From positions 1,860,001-1,924,000 of the forward strand of contig NZ_FNSU01000003.1 of NCBI RefSeq assembly GCF_900105325.1: a stretch of DNA of 64,000 nucleotides, read 5' to 3'. The notes below the pieces were generated by a model. The model did not search any database, was not told the DNA's origin, and saw only the letters and a program-made list of their open reading frames with translations. Below are positions 57,140 to 64,000 of this stretch, in pieces (the first letter of the stretch is position 1; the number at the start of each line of letters is the position of its first letter). Origin of the DNA: Pseudomonas marginalis. Its GTDB lineage: Bacteria; Pseudomonadota; Gammaproteobacteria; Pseudomonadales; Pseudomonadaceae. Position numbers and translations under genes: made by a program.

Positions 57140-58480
57140 TTATTCATCCCCGGTGCAGGTGCGTGGCGTCAGGCCTTTTTCCTTGGCGAAGGCCGCAGAT
57201 TTTTCATCGATCAGCGGGCGCAACAGGGCGCGGTCGGCGGCGATCCAGTCGCTGATCAGCGTCCAGTGGGCGCCGTCCCATTGCTGCACGCGCGCCGAGC
57301 CGCCGCCTTCGTGGTCGCGGCACGACAGCTTGAGGTTCTGCATCAGGCCCAGGTAGCCCATGTCCTTCAAGCGCGCGTCATCGATATTCAGGTGTTCCAG
57401 GCCCCAGCGGCCTTCTTCGCCATTGAGCGGACGCTTGCCGAACCTGGCCTGGCCGGTGCGGATCGCTTCCACGGCGACGGCGGCGTTCACCAGGCCGGAG
57501 TTGTAGTAGACGCTGCCGAAGTTTTTCAGGTCCTTGAGGTCGCTGTGGCCCTTGTCGAGGATGTATTGCTTGAGGCGCTTGTGGATCTCGAAATCCGCAC
57601 CTGCCGGGTAAGGCGTGAGTGCCAGGTAGCCCTTGGCGGCGGCGCCTGCGGGCAATACGTCTTCGCTGGAACTGGCCCATATATCGCCGATGATATGGTC
57701 CACCGGAAAGCCGAAGCGCGCGGCGGTTTTCACCGCCACCGGGGTGGACACGCCCCAGGTGCGCAGGAACACCCAATCCGGGTTGGCCTGGCGTACCTGG
57801 CGCCATTGCGCAGACTGCTCATTGCCCGGGTCGGCCACCGGAATCTGGATGTTTTCAAAACCGTATTTTTCCGCCAGCAATTTCAGCGGGCCAAGGGTTT
57901 CGCGACCGTAGGCCGAGTCGTGGTAGACCGTGGCGATCTTCTTGCCCTTGAGTTTGTCGAAGCCGCCTTCGCGCTGGGCGATGTAGTTTACCAGGGTCGA
58001 CGCCTCGCTGTAGAACGTCAGCATCACCGGGAAGTTGTACGGGAACACCGTGCCGTCGGTGGCTTCGGTGCGACCGTAGCCGAGGGTGATCAGCGGGATC
58101 TTGTCCACCTCAGCCCTTTCACTGAGCGCATAGGCCGCCGGTGCACCGTTGGGCTGGTACACCGCGACCGGCGCGCCATCCAGGCCGTTCTTGAAGCGCT
58201 CGTAGCACTCGATGCCCTTCTCCGCCGTCCACTCGGTCTCGCATTCCTGCCACACCAGCTTCACGCCATTGATGCCGCCTTCGACCTCGTTGATATAGCG
58301 CAGGTAGTCGATCATCCCGGCCCACACCTGCACGCCGCTGGAGGCGTAGGCACCCACCCGGTAGGTGGCCAGGGGAAAGAACTGCTGGTCGGCCGAGGCT
58401 ACCGCCTGGGGCACGGCACCGGCCAGGGCAGCCAGCGCGAAGGCGGCGCCGGCCAGGGAACGTTTCAAGGATGCACGCAT
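57140..58480 (-). CDS. Periplasmic substrate-binding protein of the HAAT ABC importer
   Basis: 446-residue Leu/Ile/Val-type (Peripla_BP_6) binding protein with a signal peptide ending near VASA and two lobes (first contains VYQPNGAPAAYALSERAEVDKIPLITLG; second TWGVSTPVAVKTAARFG). It is longer than LivJ/LivK (~370) and of the group found with acyl-CoA-synthetase-linked importers of organic acids. The ligand is not known. Confidence 0.88.
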   Translation of the reverse strand: MRASLKRSLAGAAFALAALAGAVPQAVASADQQFFPLATYRVGAYASSGVQVWAGMIDYLRYINEVEGGINGVKLVWQECETEWTAEKGIECYERFKNGLDGAPVAVYQPNGAPAAYALSERAEVDKIPLITLGYGRTEATDGTVFPYNFPVMLTFYSEASTLVNYIAQREGGFDKLKGKKIATVYHDSAYGRETLGPLKLLAEKYGFENIQIPVADPGNEQSAQWRQVRQANPDWVFLRTWGVSTPVAVKTAARFGFPVDHIIGDIWASSSEDVLPAGAAAKGYLALTPYPAGADFEIHKRLKQYILDKGHSDLKDLKNFGSVYYNSGLVNAAVAVEAIRTGQARFGKRPLNGEEGRWGLEHLNIDDARLKDMGYLGLMQNLKLSCRDHEGGGSARVQQWDGAHWTLISDWIAADRALLRPLIDEKSAAFAKEKGLTPRTCTGDE

Positions 58481-58498
58481 AGGGATTCTCTTATTCAG

Positions 58499-59548
58499 TC
58501 AGAAACGTAGGGGCCACTGACGCAGCCGATCGCGAAGGTTGTGCAACAGGCGAATCAAGCCCTCGGGCTCCTTGATCAGGAACACGATGATCAACACGCC
58601 AAAAATGATTTTCTGCAGGTTCTGCAACTGCCCGGCATCCACCGCACCACCGAACAACGCCTGCCCGGCATGGCTGAGGAAGATCGGCAGCAAACTGATG
58701 AATGCCGCGCCGACGAAGTTGCCGGCAATGCTGCCCATGCCGCCGATAATGATGATGAACAGGATCTGGAATGAGCGGTTGATGTCGAAGCTGCTGGCGC
58801 TGGCCGTGCCCAGGTAGGCAAACGCCCACAACGCGCCGGCGATGCCGAGGTAGAACGAACTGACCGCAAACGCCAGGCGCTTGTAGCGCACCACCGGGAT
58901 GCCGACCACGGCGGCGGCAGTGTCCATGTCGCGGATCGCCATCCAGTTGCGGCCCACCTGGCTGCGCACCAGGTTGACCGCGGCCCAGGTCAACAACAGC
59001 ACCGTGACCAGGGTCAGCCAGTAGCGGCCCAGCGGCGTGTTGAGGTCATGGCCGAACAACGCCAGCTTCGGCGCCGAAATGGTTCCGGACGAACCGTAGT
59101 TGTAGAACCAGGGGAATTTGACGAACAGCCACTCCAGGAAAAACTGCGCGGCCAAGGTGGTGACCATCAGGTAGAAGCCTTTGATCCGCGAACTGGGCAA
59201 GCCAAACAGCAGCCCGACCAGCGCGCTGATGATCCCACCGCCGAGCAGCGCCACCGGCAGGCCCAGCTCCGGCAGGCGCAGTAAAAACCCATAGGTGGCG
59301 AAGGCACCGACGGCCATGAACCCGGCGGCACCGACCGAGGTTTGCCCGGTATAGCCGGTGAGTAAATTCAGGCCCAGCCCGGCCAGTGACAGCACCAGGA
59401 ACGGGATCAGGATCGCGTTGAGCCAATAGTCATTGCCCCACAGCGGCACCACGATAAACGCCAGTGCCAGCAGGCCGAGCAGGCTCCAGGGCACGCGCCG
59501 CTGGACCAGCAGCAACGGTGCAGTGTGTTCAGCAACAGGGATCGACAT
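58499..59548 (-). CDS. HAAT ABC importer permease (LivM-like)
   Basis: 349-residue inner-membrane permease with about nine hydrophobic segments and the LivM signature (GLNLLTGYTGQTSVGAAGFMAVGAF near residue 75; AIRDMDTAAAVVGIPV in the coupling loop). ATG 59548 gives MSIPVAEH; the longer in-frame reading overlaps the LivH-like gene and is rejected. Starts 4 bp after the livH-like stop. Confidence 0.9.
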   Translation of the reverse strand: MSIPVAEHTAPLLLVQRRVPWSLLGLLALAFIVVPLWGNDYWLNAILIPFLVLSLAGLGLNLLTGYTGQTSVGAAGFMAVGAFATYGFLLRLPELGLPVALLGGGIISALVGLLFGLPSSRIKGFYLMVTTLAAQFFLEWLFVKFPWFYNYGSSGTISAPKLALFGHDLNTPLGRYWLTLVTVLLLTWAAVNLVRSQVGRNWMAIRDMDTAAAVVGIPVVRYKRLAFAVSSFYLGIAGALWAFAYLGTASASSFDINRSFQILFIIIIGGMGSIAGNFVGAAFISLLPIFLSHAGQALFGGAVDAGQLQNLQKIIFGVLIIVFLIKEPEGLIRLLHNLRDRLRQWPLRF

Positions 59549-59552
59549 GCTT

Positions 59553-60434
59553 TCAGACTCGCTCGATGGCGCGCTCGCCGAACAGGCCGGCGGGACGGAT
59601 ATACAGGAAGGACAACGCCAGGACATAGGCGAACCACGGTGTGATGCCGCCACCGATCAGCGGGCCGATATACACCTCGGCGAGGTTTTCCGCCGCACCG
59701 ACAATCAGCCCGCCGACAATTGCCCCGCCAATCGAGGTGAAGCCGCCGATGATCAACACCGGCAAGGCCTTGAGCACCACCAGCGACAGCGAAAACTGCA
59801 CGCCCTGGCGCGCCCCCCACAACAACCCCGCCACCAGCCCGACGATGCCGGCCACCGCCCAGACGATCTGCCAGATGCGGTTGAGGTTGATGCCGATGGA
59901 CAGCGCCGCCGTGGTGTCATCCGCCACCGCGCGCAGCGACACGCCGATACGGGTCTTGTTGAACAGCAGCGCCAGCACCGTCACCAGCACCACGGCCACG
60001 GCCGCGGCGATCAGGTCGAACTGGCTGAGCATCAGCGGCCCGACGAACAGCGGTACATCGTCGATGCCCAGGTCCAGAGCGCGCACCTGCGAGCCCATCA
60101 CGCCCTGGGCCAGGCCTTCGATAATGAACGACAGGCCCAGCGTCGCCATGAACAGCGTGATCTGCGAGCGGTTCACCAACGGCCGCAGCACCAGGCGCTC
60201 GATGAGCAAGGCGCCGACAATCATCACGATCACCGTCAACAGCAACGCCAGGGCAAACGGCACGCCCTGGTCGTGCAGGCTGACGAAGGTCAGCGCGGCA
60301 AACAGCAGCATCGAGCCCTGGGCAAAATTGAACACGCCGCTGGCCTTGTAGATCAGCACGAAGCCGATGGCGACCAGGGAATACATGGTGCCGGCGAGCA
60401 GGCCGCCGAGCAGGGTTTCGAAGAAGAACGTCAT
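59553..60434 (-). CDS. HAAT ABC importer permease (LivH-like)
   Basis: 293-residue permease with about eight hydrophobic segments. LivH-family blocks: GLLAGTMYSLVAIGFVLIYKASGVFNFAQG at the N-terminus and SLRAVADDTTAALSIGIN coupling loop near 180. Overlaps the LivG-like gene by 1 base (TAATG-type junction). Confidence 0.92.
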   Translation of the reverse strand: MTFFFETLLGGLLAGTMYSLVAIGFVLIYKASGVFNFAQGSMLLFAALTFVSLHDQGVPFALALLLTVIVMIVGALLIERLVLRPLVNRSQITLFMATLGLSFIIEGLAQGVMGSQVRALDLGIDDVPLFVGPLMLSQFDLIAAAVAVVLVTVLALLFNKTRIGVSLRAVADDTTAALSIGINLNRIWQIVWAVAGIVGLVAGLLWGARQGVQFSLSLVVLKALPVLIIGGFTSIGGAIVGGLIVGAAENLAEVYIGPLIGGGITPWFAYVLALSFLYIRPAGLFGERAIERV

Positions 60435-61204
60435 CAGTGCGTCACTCCCAGGTAGGCCGCGATCACCTCGGGATTGGCCTGCACCTCGGCAGGGGTGCCG
60501 TCGCCGACCTTGCGCCCGTAGTCGAGCACCACAACATGGTCGGACAGCCCCATGACCACGCCCATGTCATGCTCGATCAACACCACGGTGGTACCGAGGT
60601 CGCGGTTCACGTCGGCGACAAAGCGCGCCATTTCCTGTTTTTCCTCGGCGTTCATGCCGGCCATGGGTTCGTCCAGCAGCAACAGGCTCGGCCCGGCGAT
60701 CAATGCACGGCCCAGTTCCACACGCTTTTGCAGGCCATAGGACAGGTTGCCCACCAGCACATCGCGGTAGGCTTGCAGCTCCAGGAACTCGAGGATGCCC
60801 TGGGCGCGCAGGCGGAAGGCGTCGGCTTCACGGCGTGCGCGGGGCAAGCCGAGGGCCTGTTCGATAAGGCTGGTGTGCATATGCCGCGACAGGCCGGTGA
60901 GGATGTTGTCGAGCACACTCATTTTCTTGAACAGGGCGTTGTTCTGGAAGGTACGGCCAATGCCTCGACGCGCGGCGCCCAGCGGGTCGATACGCTGGAA
61001 ATGCTGCGCCTCGAACACGATCTCGCCGGCATCGAAGCGATACACGCCGTTGAGGACGTTGAGCAATGAACTTTTGCCGGCACCGTTGGGCCCGATCAAC
61101 GCGCAGATTTCCCCGCGCGCCACCTCGAACGACAACCCATTGATCGCCTTGACACCCTTGAACGATAGCGAGATGTCCCGCACCTGGAGAATGGCTTGGC
61201 TCAT
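60434..61204 (-). CDS. HAAT ABC importer ATP-binding protein (LivG-like)
   Basis: 256-residue ATPase with Walker A GPNGAGKS (about 37-44), Q-loop GRTFQNNALF, signature LSYGLQKRVELGRAL, Walker B LLLLDEPMAGMN and H-loop EHDMGVVM. ATG 61204 overlaps the stop of the AMP-binding gene by 4 bp, so the importer is translationally coupled to that gene. Confidence 0.92.
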   Translation of the reverse strand: MSQAILQVRDISLSFKGVKAINGLSFEVARGEICALIGPNGAGKSSLLNVLNGVYRFDAGEIVFEAQHFQRIDPLGAARRGIGRTFQNNALFKKMSVLDNILTGLSRHMHTSLIEQALGLPRARREADAFRLRAQGILEFLELQAYRDVLVGNLSYGLQKRVELGRALIAGPSLLLLDEPMAGMNAEEKQEMARFVADVNRDLGTTVVLIEHDMGVVMGLSDHVVVLDYGRKVGDGTPAEVQANPEVIAAYLGVTH

Positions 61205-62049
61205 GCACGCTCCCGTTTGAATTCGGCAAGCCACGTCGGCTCGGCATTGGATTTGAGGGGCTGCCAGATATAGGCCAGGCGCTGGAAGCCCAACAGTGTG
61301 CGCACGCGGTTTTTCAGCAGGCGGCGCAGGCCGCTGTGTGGGTGGGCAATGGCCCAGTCGCACAGGCGTCGACGCCAGGTGCCGTGGGGTGGCAGGCGGC
61401 TTTCGATCTCGTCGGCCAGGTGCAGCAAACGGGCGGGTGACAGCAGCAGGCCGGTGGGCGCGACTTCGCTGCGATCACGTCGCGCCGAGGCCAGGCTTTC
61501 CGGGAAGGCCAGGCCGTGGCCACTGCTCAGCCACTGCTCCAGCACCACCGCCAGGCCGCCTTGCCAGTGGGTGCCCTCCTCGCTCCACAACGCGGTTTCA
61601 CCGGCGGGCTGCCACCAGCGCTGCAGGTGTTGCGCCGGGTCGACGGGGCCGAGCAGTTGGGCGAAATCCAACCGCTGGGTGAAGGTCCAATCGCGCTGGC
61701 GACCTTGAACGTAGGCATGGCTGGGATGAATACGCCACAGCTGTTGCTCCAAGGCCTGCGGCTCGAGGTTATCGGCCAGCGTCAGTACCTGTGCGCCGAC
61801 GGACTGGGCCGCCAACGCCAGCAACAGCAGGTTCGGCTCAAAGGCGCCGCTGAGCACCAAGCGTGACTGTTGATTGAAACCTTGCTGGCGCAAACCATCG
61901 GCCAGGCGTTCGACATCGCGCAAGGTGTCGATCCAGCGCCAGGCGTACCACTGGCCCTGGCGCTTGTGGTGCAGGGCGATGTGCAACGGCGTGAGTTGCG
62001 CCCAGTGGCGCAGGTGTTCCAGGAGGGCCGTTGGTTCGTGCACGCTCAT
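61201..62049 (-). CDS. Shortened AMP-binding (acyl-CoA synthetase-like) protein, probably non-catalytic
   Basis: 282 residues where relatives have ~600-650. The N-terminal third matches long-chain acyl-CoA synthetase-like proteins (TPLHIALHHKRQGQWYAWRWIDT; LADGLRQQGFNQQSRLVLSGAFEPN; ALAAQSVGAQVL). The ATP-binding motif (TSGTTGxPKG type) is absent, and no YGxTE, adenylation-core or C-terminal swivelling-domain motif is present. Near the end WRRRLCDWAIA and LLGFQRLAYIWQPL recall mid-protein segments of that family. The frame is intact and its stop overlaps the LivG-like start. It may be a retained regulatory or scaffold remnant, or a decaying gene. Confidence 0.65.
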   Translation of the reverse strand: MSVHEPTALLEHLRHWAQLTPLHIALHHKRQGQWYAWRWIDTLRDVERLADGLRQQGFNQQSRLVLSGAFEPNLLLLALAAQSVGAQVLTLADNLEPQALEQQLWRIHPSHAYVQGRQRDWTFTQRLDFAQLLGPVDPAQHLQRWWQPAGETALWSEEGTHWQGGLAVVLEQWLSSGHGLAFPESLASARRDRSEVAPTGLLLSPARLLHLADEIESRLPPHGTWRRRLCDWAIAHPHSGLRRLLKNRVRTLLGFQRLAYIWQPLKSNAEPTWLAEFKRERA

Positions 62050-62148
62050 AGGGGGTTGCTCCTATTGGGGGGTATGCGTGCGGTGGTCCGCTGGCTGAAA
62101 TAAATCAAACTCAATTTCCCGTAAGTAGATACCGAGCACCACGCAAGT

Positions 62149-62252
62149 CCGTAGCAGCTGCCGAGCGCAAGCGAGGCTGCGTCAGGCGCGCTGCCGATTC
62201 GAGCCCGAGTCGCGGCCGACGCAGCCTCGCTTGCGCTCGGCAGCTGCTACGG
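62149..62252. repeat. Perfect 35-bp inverted repeat (REPIN)
   Basis: The arm starting CCGTAGCAGCTGCCGAGCGC (62149-62183) is exactly reverse-complementary to 62218-62252, with a 34-base spacer. It lies in the 257-bp gap between the monooxygenase and AMP-binding genes. No T tract follows on the minus strand. Confidence 0.85.
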
Positions 62253-62279
62253 GATGAGGCCGCGATGGGGATTGGCATT

Positions 62280-62311
62280 CGCAGCCTCGCCAAGGCTGCG
62301 CAGTTGCTACG
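62280..62311. repeat. Diverged extra REP copy overlapping the monooxygenase stop codon
   Basis: CGCAGCCTCG...GGCTGCG...AGTTGCTACG resembles the right arm of the adjacent 35-bp inverted repeat. The TAG stop codon of the monooxygenase (62307-62309) lies inside it. Confidence 0.6.
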
Positions 62312-63698
62312 CAACATTTGCTTTGCGGGACTCAGCAAGGTTTCGATAGCCAGCGCCCGGGTGGTTCGCACCCAACCTTGCACCGTCGCCAAACAACTTC
62401 TCGCGCAATGTGCCCTGGGCGTATTCGGTCTTGTACACGCCGCGCTTCTGCAACTCCGGCACCAGCCATTCGACGGCGTCGACAAAGGTTTCATGGGTCA
62501 GCGCATAGGCGAGGTTGAATCCGTCCACGTCGGTCTCTTCGACCCACTCCTGCAACAGGTCCGACACGGTCTCCGGGCCGCCGACGAACAGCGGGCCAAA
62601 GCCGCCGATACCGACCCAATCGGCCAGCTCGCTGGGGGTCCAGACCTTGTTCGGGTCCGCCGTGGAGAAAGCTTCCACCGCCGATTGAATCGCATTGGTG
62701 TGCACATGCTTGAGCGGTTCATCCGGCTTGAACTGGCTGAAATCGATCCCGGTCCAGCCGGAGATCAGCGCCATCGCACCTTCATAACTGGCATAGGATT
62801 TGTATTCGTCAAACTTGGCCTTGGCCTTGGCGTCGGTCTCGTCGACGATCACGGTCTGCAAGTTGAAAATCAGGATTTTCTTCGGGTCGCGCCCGGCTTC
62901 GGCCGCACGGCGGCGGATGTCGGCGACGGTCTTTTTCAGCAGCACCTTGGACGGCGCGGCAACGAACACGCATTCGGCCTGCTCGGCGGCGAACTGCTTG
63001 CCACGGCTGGAAGCACCGGCCTGGTACAGCACCGGCGTGCGCTGCGGCGAGGGTTCGCACAGGTGGATGCCGGGCACCTGGAAGTGTTTGCCGACGTGGC
63101 GAATCTCGTGGATCTTGCTCGGGTCGCTGAAGATCCGACGTTCGCGGTCGCGCAGTACCGCGCCCTCTTCCCAACTGCCTTCCCAGAGTTTGTAGCAGAC
63201 CTCCAGGTATTCCTCGGCATAGTCGTAGCGGGCGTCGTGTTCGGTCTGGGCTTTCTGGCCAAGGTTCTTGGCGCCGCTTTCCAGGTAGGAGGTGACGATG
63301 TTCCAGCCGATGCGGCCCTTGGTCAGGTGGTCGAGGGTCGACAGCCTGCGTGCAAACGGATACGGGTGTTCGAACGACAGCGACGCGGTCAGGCCAAAAC
63401 CCAGGTGCTCGGTGACCAGCGCCATCGGTGCGATCAGCGACAACGGATCGTTGACCGGCACCTGGGTCGCCTGGCGAATCGCCGCGTCGCCATTGCCGTT
63501 GTACACGTCGTAGATGCCCAGCACGTCGGCGATAAACAGGCCGTCGAACTTGCCGCGTTCAAGGATCTTCGCCAGGTCGGTCCAGTATTCAAGGTCCTTG
63601 TACTGCCACGAGCGATCGCGCGGATGCGCCCACAGGCCCGGCGATTGGTGGCCGACGCAGTTCATGTCGAAGGCGTTCAAGCGGATTTCACGGGACAT
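62307..63698 (-). CDS. Flavin-dependent monooxygenase, DmoA/DszA/NtaA type
   Basis: 463-residue bacterial-luciferase-like enzyme of the NtaA/SnaA/DszA group, which uses FMNH2 from a separate reductase to oxidise C-S, C-N or related bonds. Typical blocks: LNAFDMNCVGHQSPGLW at the N-terminus, FDGLFIADVLGIYDVY (about 54), RRLSTLDHLTKGRIGWNIVTS (about 120-140) and FQVPGIHLCEPSPQRTPVLYQAG (about 205-228). From memory the N-terminal half is strikingly like dimethyl-sulfide monooxygenase DmoA. Start ATG overlaps the acyl-CoA-dehydrogenase-like stop (TGATG), so the two are coupled. No flavin reductase is in the window. Confidence 0.85.
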   Translation of the reverse strand: MSREIRLNAFDMNCVGHQSPGLWAHPRDRSWQYKDLEYWTDLAKILERGKFDGLFIADVLGIYDVYNGNGDAAIRQATQVPVNDPLSLIAPMALVTEHLGFGLTASLSFEHPYPFARRLSTLDHLTKGRIGWNIVTSYLESGAKNLGQKAQTEHDARYDYAEEYLEVCYKLWEGSWEEGAVLRDRERRIFSDPSKIHEIRHVGKHFQVPGIHLCEPSPQRTPVLYQAGASSRGKQFAAEQAECVFVAAPSKVLLKKTVADIRRRAAEAGRDPKKILIFNLQTVIVDETDAKAKAKFDEYKSYASYEGAMALISGWTGIDFSQFKPDEPLKHVHTNAIQSAVEAFSTADPNKVWTPSELADWVGIGGFGPLFVGGPETVSDLLQEWVEETDVDGFNLAYALTHETFVDAVEWLVPELQKRGVYKTEYAQGTLREKLFGDGARLGANHPGAGYRNLAESRKANVA

Positions 63699-64000
63699 CA
63701 CAGCACTCCGTTGAGGTGGTAGTTGCCGACGACCTGGTATTTCCAGCGCAACGGATCATCCAGGGTCGGTGGCAGCGCGGTGCGTTGGCCGGTCAGTTCG
63801 AATTCGGTGTTGCTGGCAAAGAGCAAGGCTTCAGCGGCGGCGATCTGCGCTTCGGTGACGGCGACCGGGCTTGGATCGGTTTCGGCGCGTTCAAGCAAGG
63901 CGGCCGCTACATCCACGCGAATCTGCCAATCGCCGAAGCGGCTGATCACGTAGGGGTCGTCGCTTTTTTCGACGTGGCGACGGGTGCTGTCCAGCAGTTG
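63698..64000 (-). CDS. Acyl-CoA dehydrogenase-like flavoprotein (SfnC/DszC type), C-terminal part cut by window edge
   Basis: About 100 C-terminal residues are visible: DPYVISRFGDWQIRVDVAAA, then ALLFASNTEFELTGQRTA and the end DDPLRWKYQVVGNYHLNG. This helical tail is that of the acyl-CoA-dehydrogenase-fold monooxygenases such as SfnC and DszC, which often sit next to DszA/NtaA-type enzymes in organosulfur gene sets. The start and active site are outside the window. Reading continues in frame to base 64000. Confidence 0.75.
   Translation of the reverse strand, partial: QLLDSTRRHVEKSDDPYVISRFGDWQIRVDVAAALLERAETDPSPVAVTEAQIAAAEALLFASNTEFELTGQRTALPPTLDDPLRWKYQVVGNYHLNGVL

Overview
The window is a chromosomal segment of a Pseudomonas, most likely of the P. 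fluorescens group. Three things point there. The core gene order rarA-lolA-ftsK ... aat-bpt-infA-clpA-clpS-cspD-icd-idh ... mnmA-hflD-purB ... aceA-nuoA-N is the familiar Pseudomonas order. Both isocitrate dehydrogenases and the fused nuoCD are present. Intergenic REP-type palindromes with the arm GTGGGAGGGGG are scattered through the window, as is typical of that group. No tRNA, rRNA, CRISPR array, insertion sequence or prophage was recognised.

Positions 1-10500 hold housekeeping genes. On the minus strand ftsK, lolA and rarA (cut by the window edge) form one unit. On the plus strand are aat, bpt and infA, followed by minus-strand clpA and clpS. Aat, Bpt, ClpS and ClpA together cover tagging, recognition and unfolding in the N-degron pathway. 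cspD and the divergent pair icd (dimeric) and idh (monomeric) follow. Positions 13200-21700 hold a LysR regulator, an EamA exporter, a Nudix hydrolase, mnmA, hflD, purB, the ribosomal-oxygenase gene roxA, an acetyltransferase and an orphan secretin-domain protein. Positions 22196-39069 hold isocitrate lyase and the complete respiratory complex I operon nuoA-B-CD-E-F-G-H-I-J-K-L-M-N.

From about 39.2 kb the content is more accessory. There is an outer-membrane beta-barrel protein, an arylamine N-acetyltransferase, small Pseudomonas-type proteins of unknown function, two MFS transporters, a DyP-type peroxidase, a GapN-like aldehyde dehydrogenase lacking the usual general-base glutamate, and an FUSC-type membrane protein. 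Next is a TetR regulator divergent from a four-gene ABC efflux system (ATPase, permease, TolC-type channel, membrane-fusion protein). An inverted AT-rich box lies near both of those promoters.

The last 9 kb (54956-64000, all minus strand) is the most unusual part. It begins with an acyl-CoA-dehydrogenase-like gene (cut by the window) overlapping a DmoA/DszA/NtaA-type flavin monooxygenase. A tight unit follows: a shortened, apparently catalysis-dead AMP-binding protein, the five parts of a branched-chain-amino-acid-type (HAAT) ABC importer, and an FAD/NAD(P)-binding oxidoreductase. The layout suggests uptake and oxidative processing of an organic, possibly sulfur-containing, compound; the substrate cannot be read from sequence. 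Both ends of this importer unit are marked by large REP hairpins, one a nested double REPIN and one a perfect 35-bp inverted repeat.
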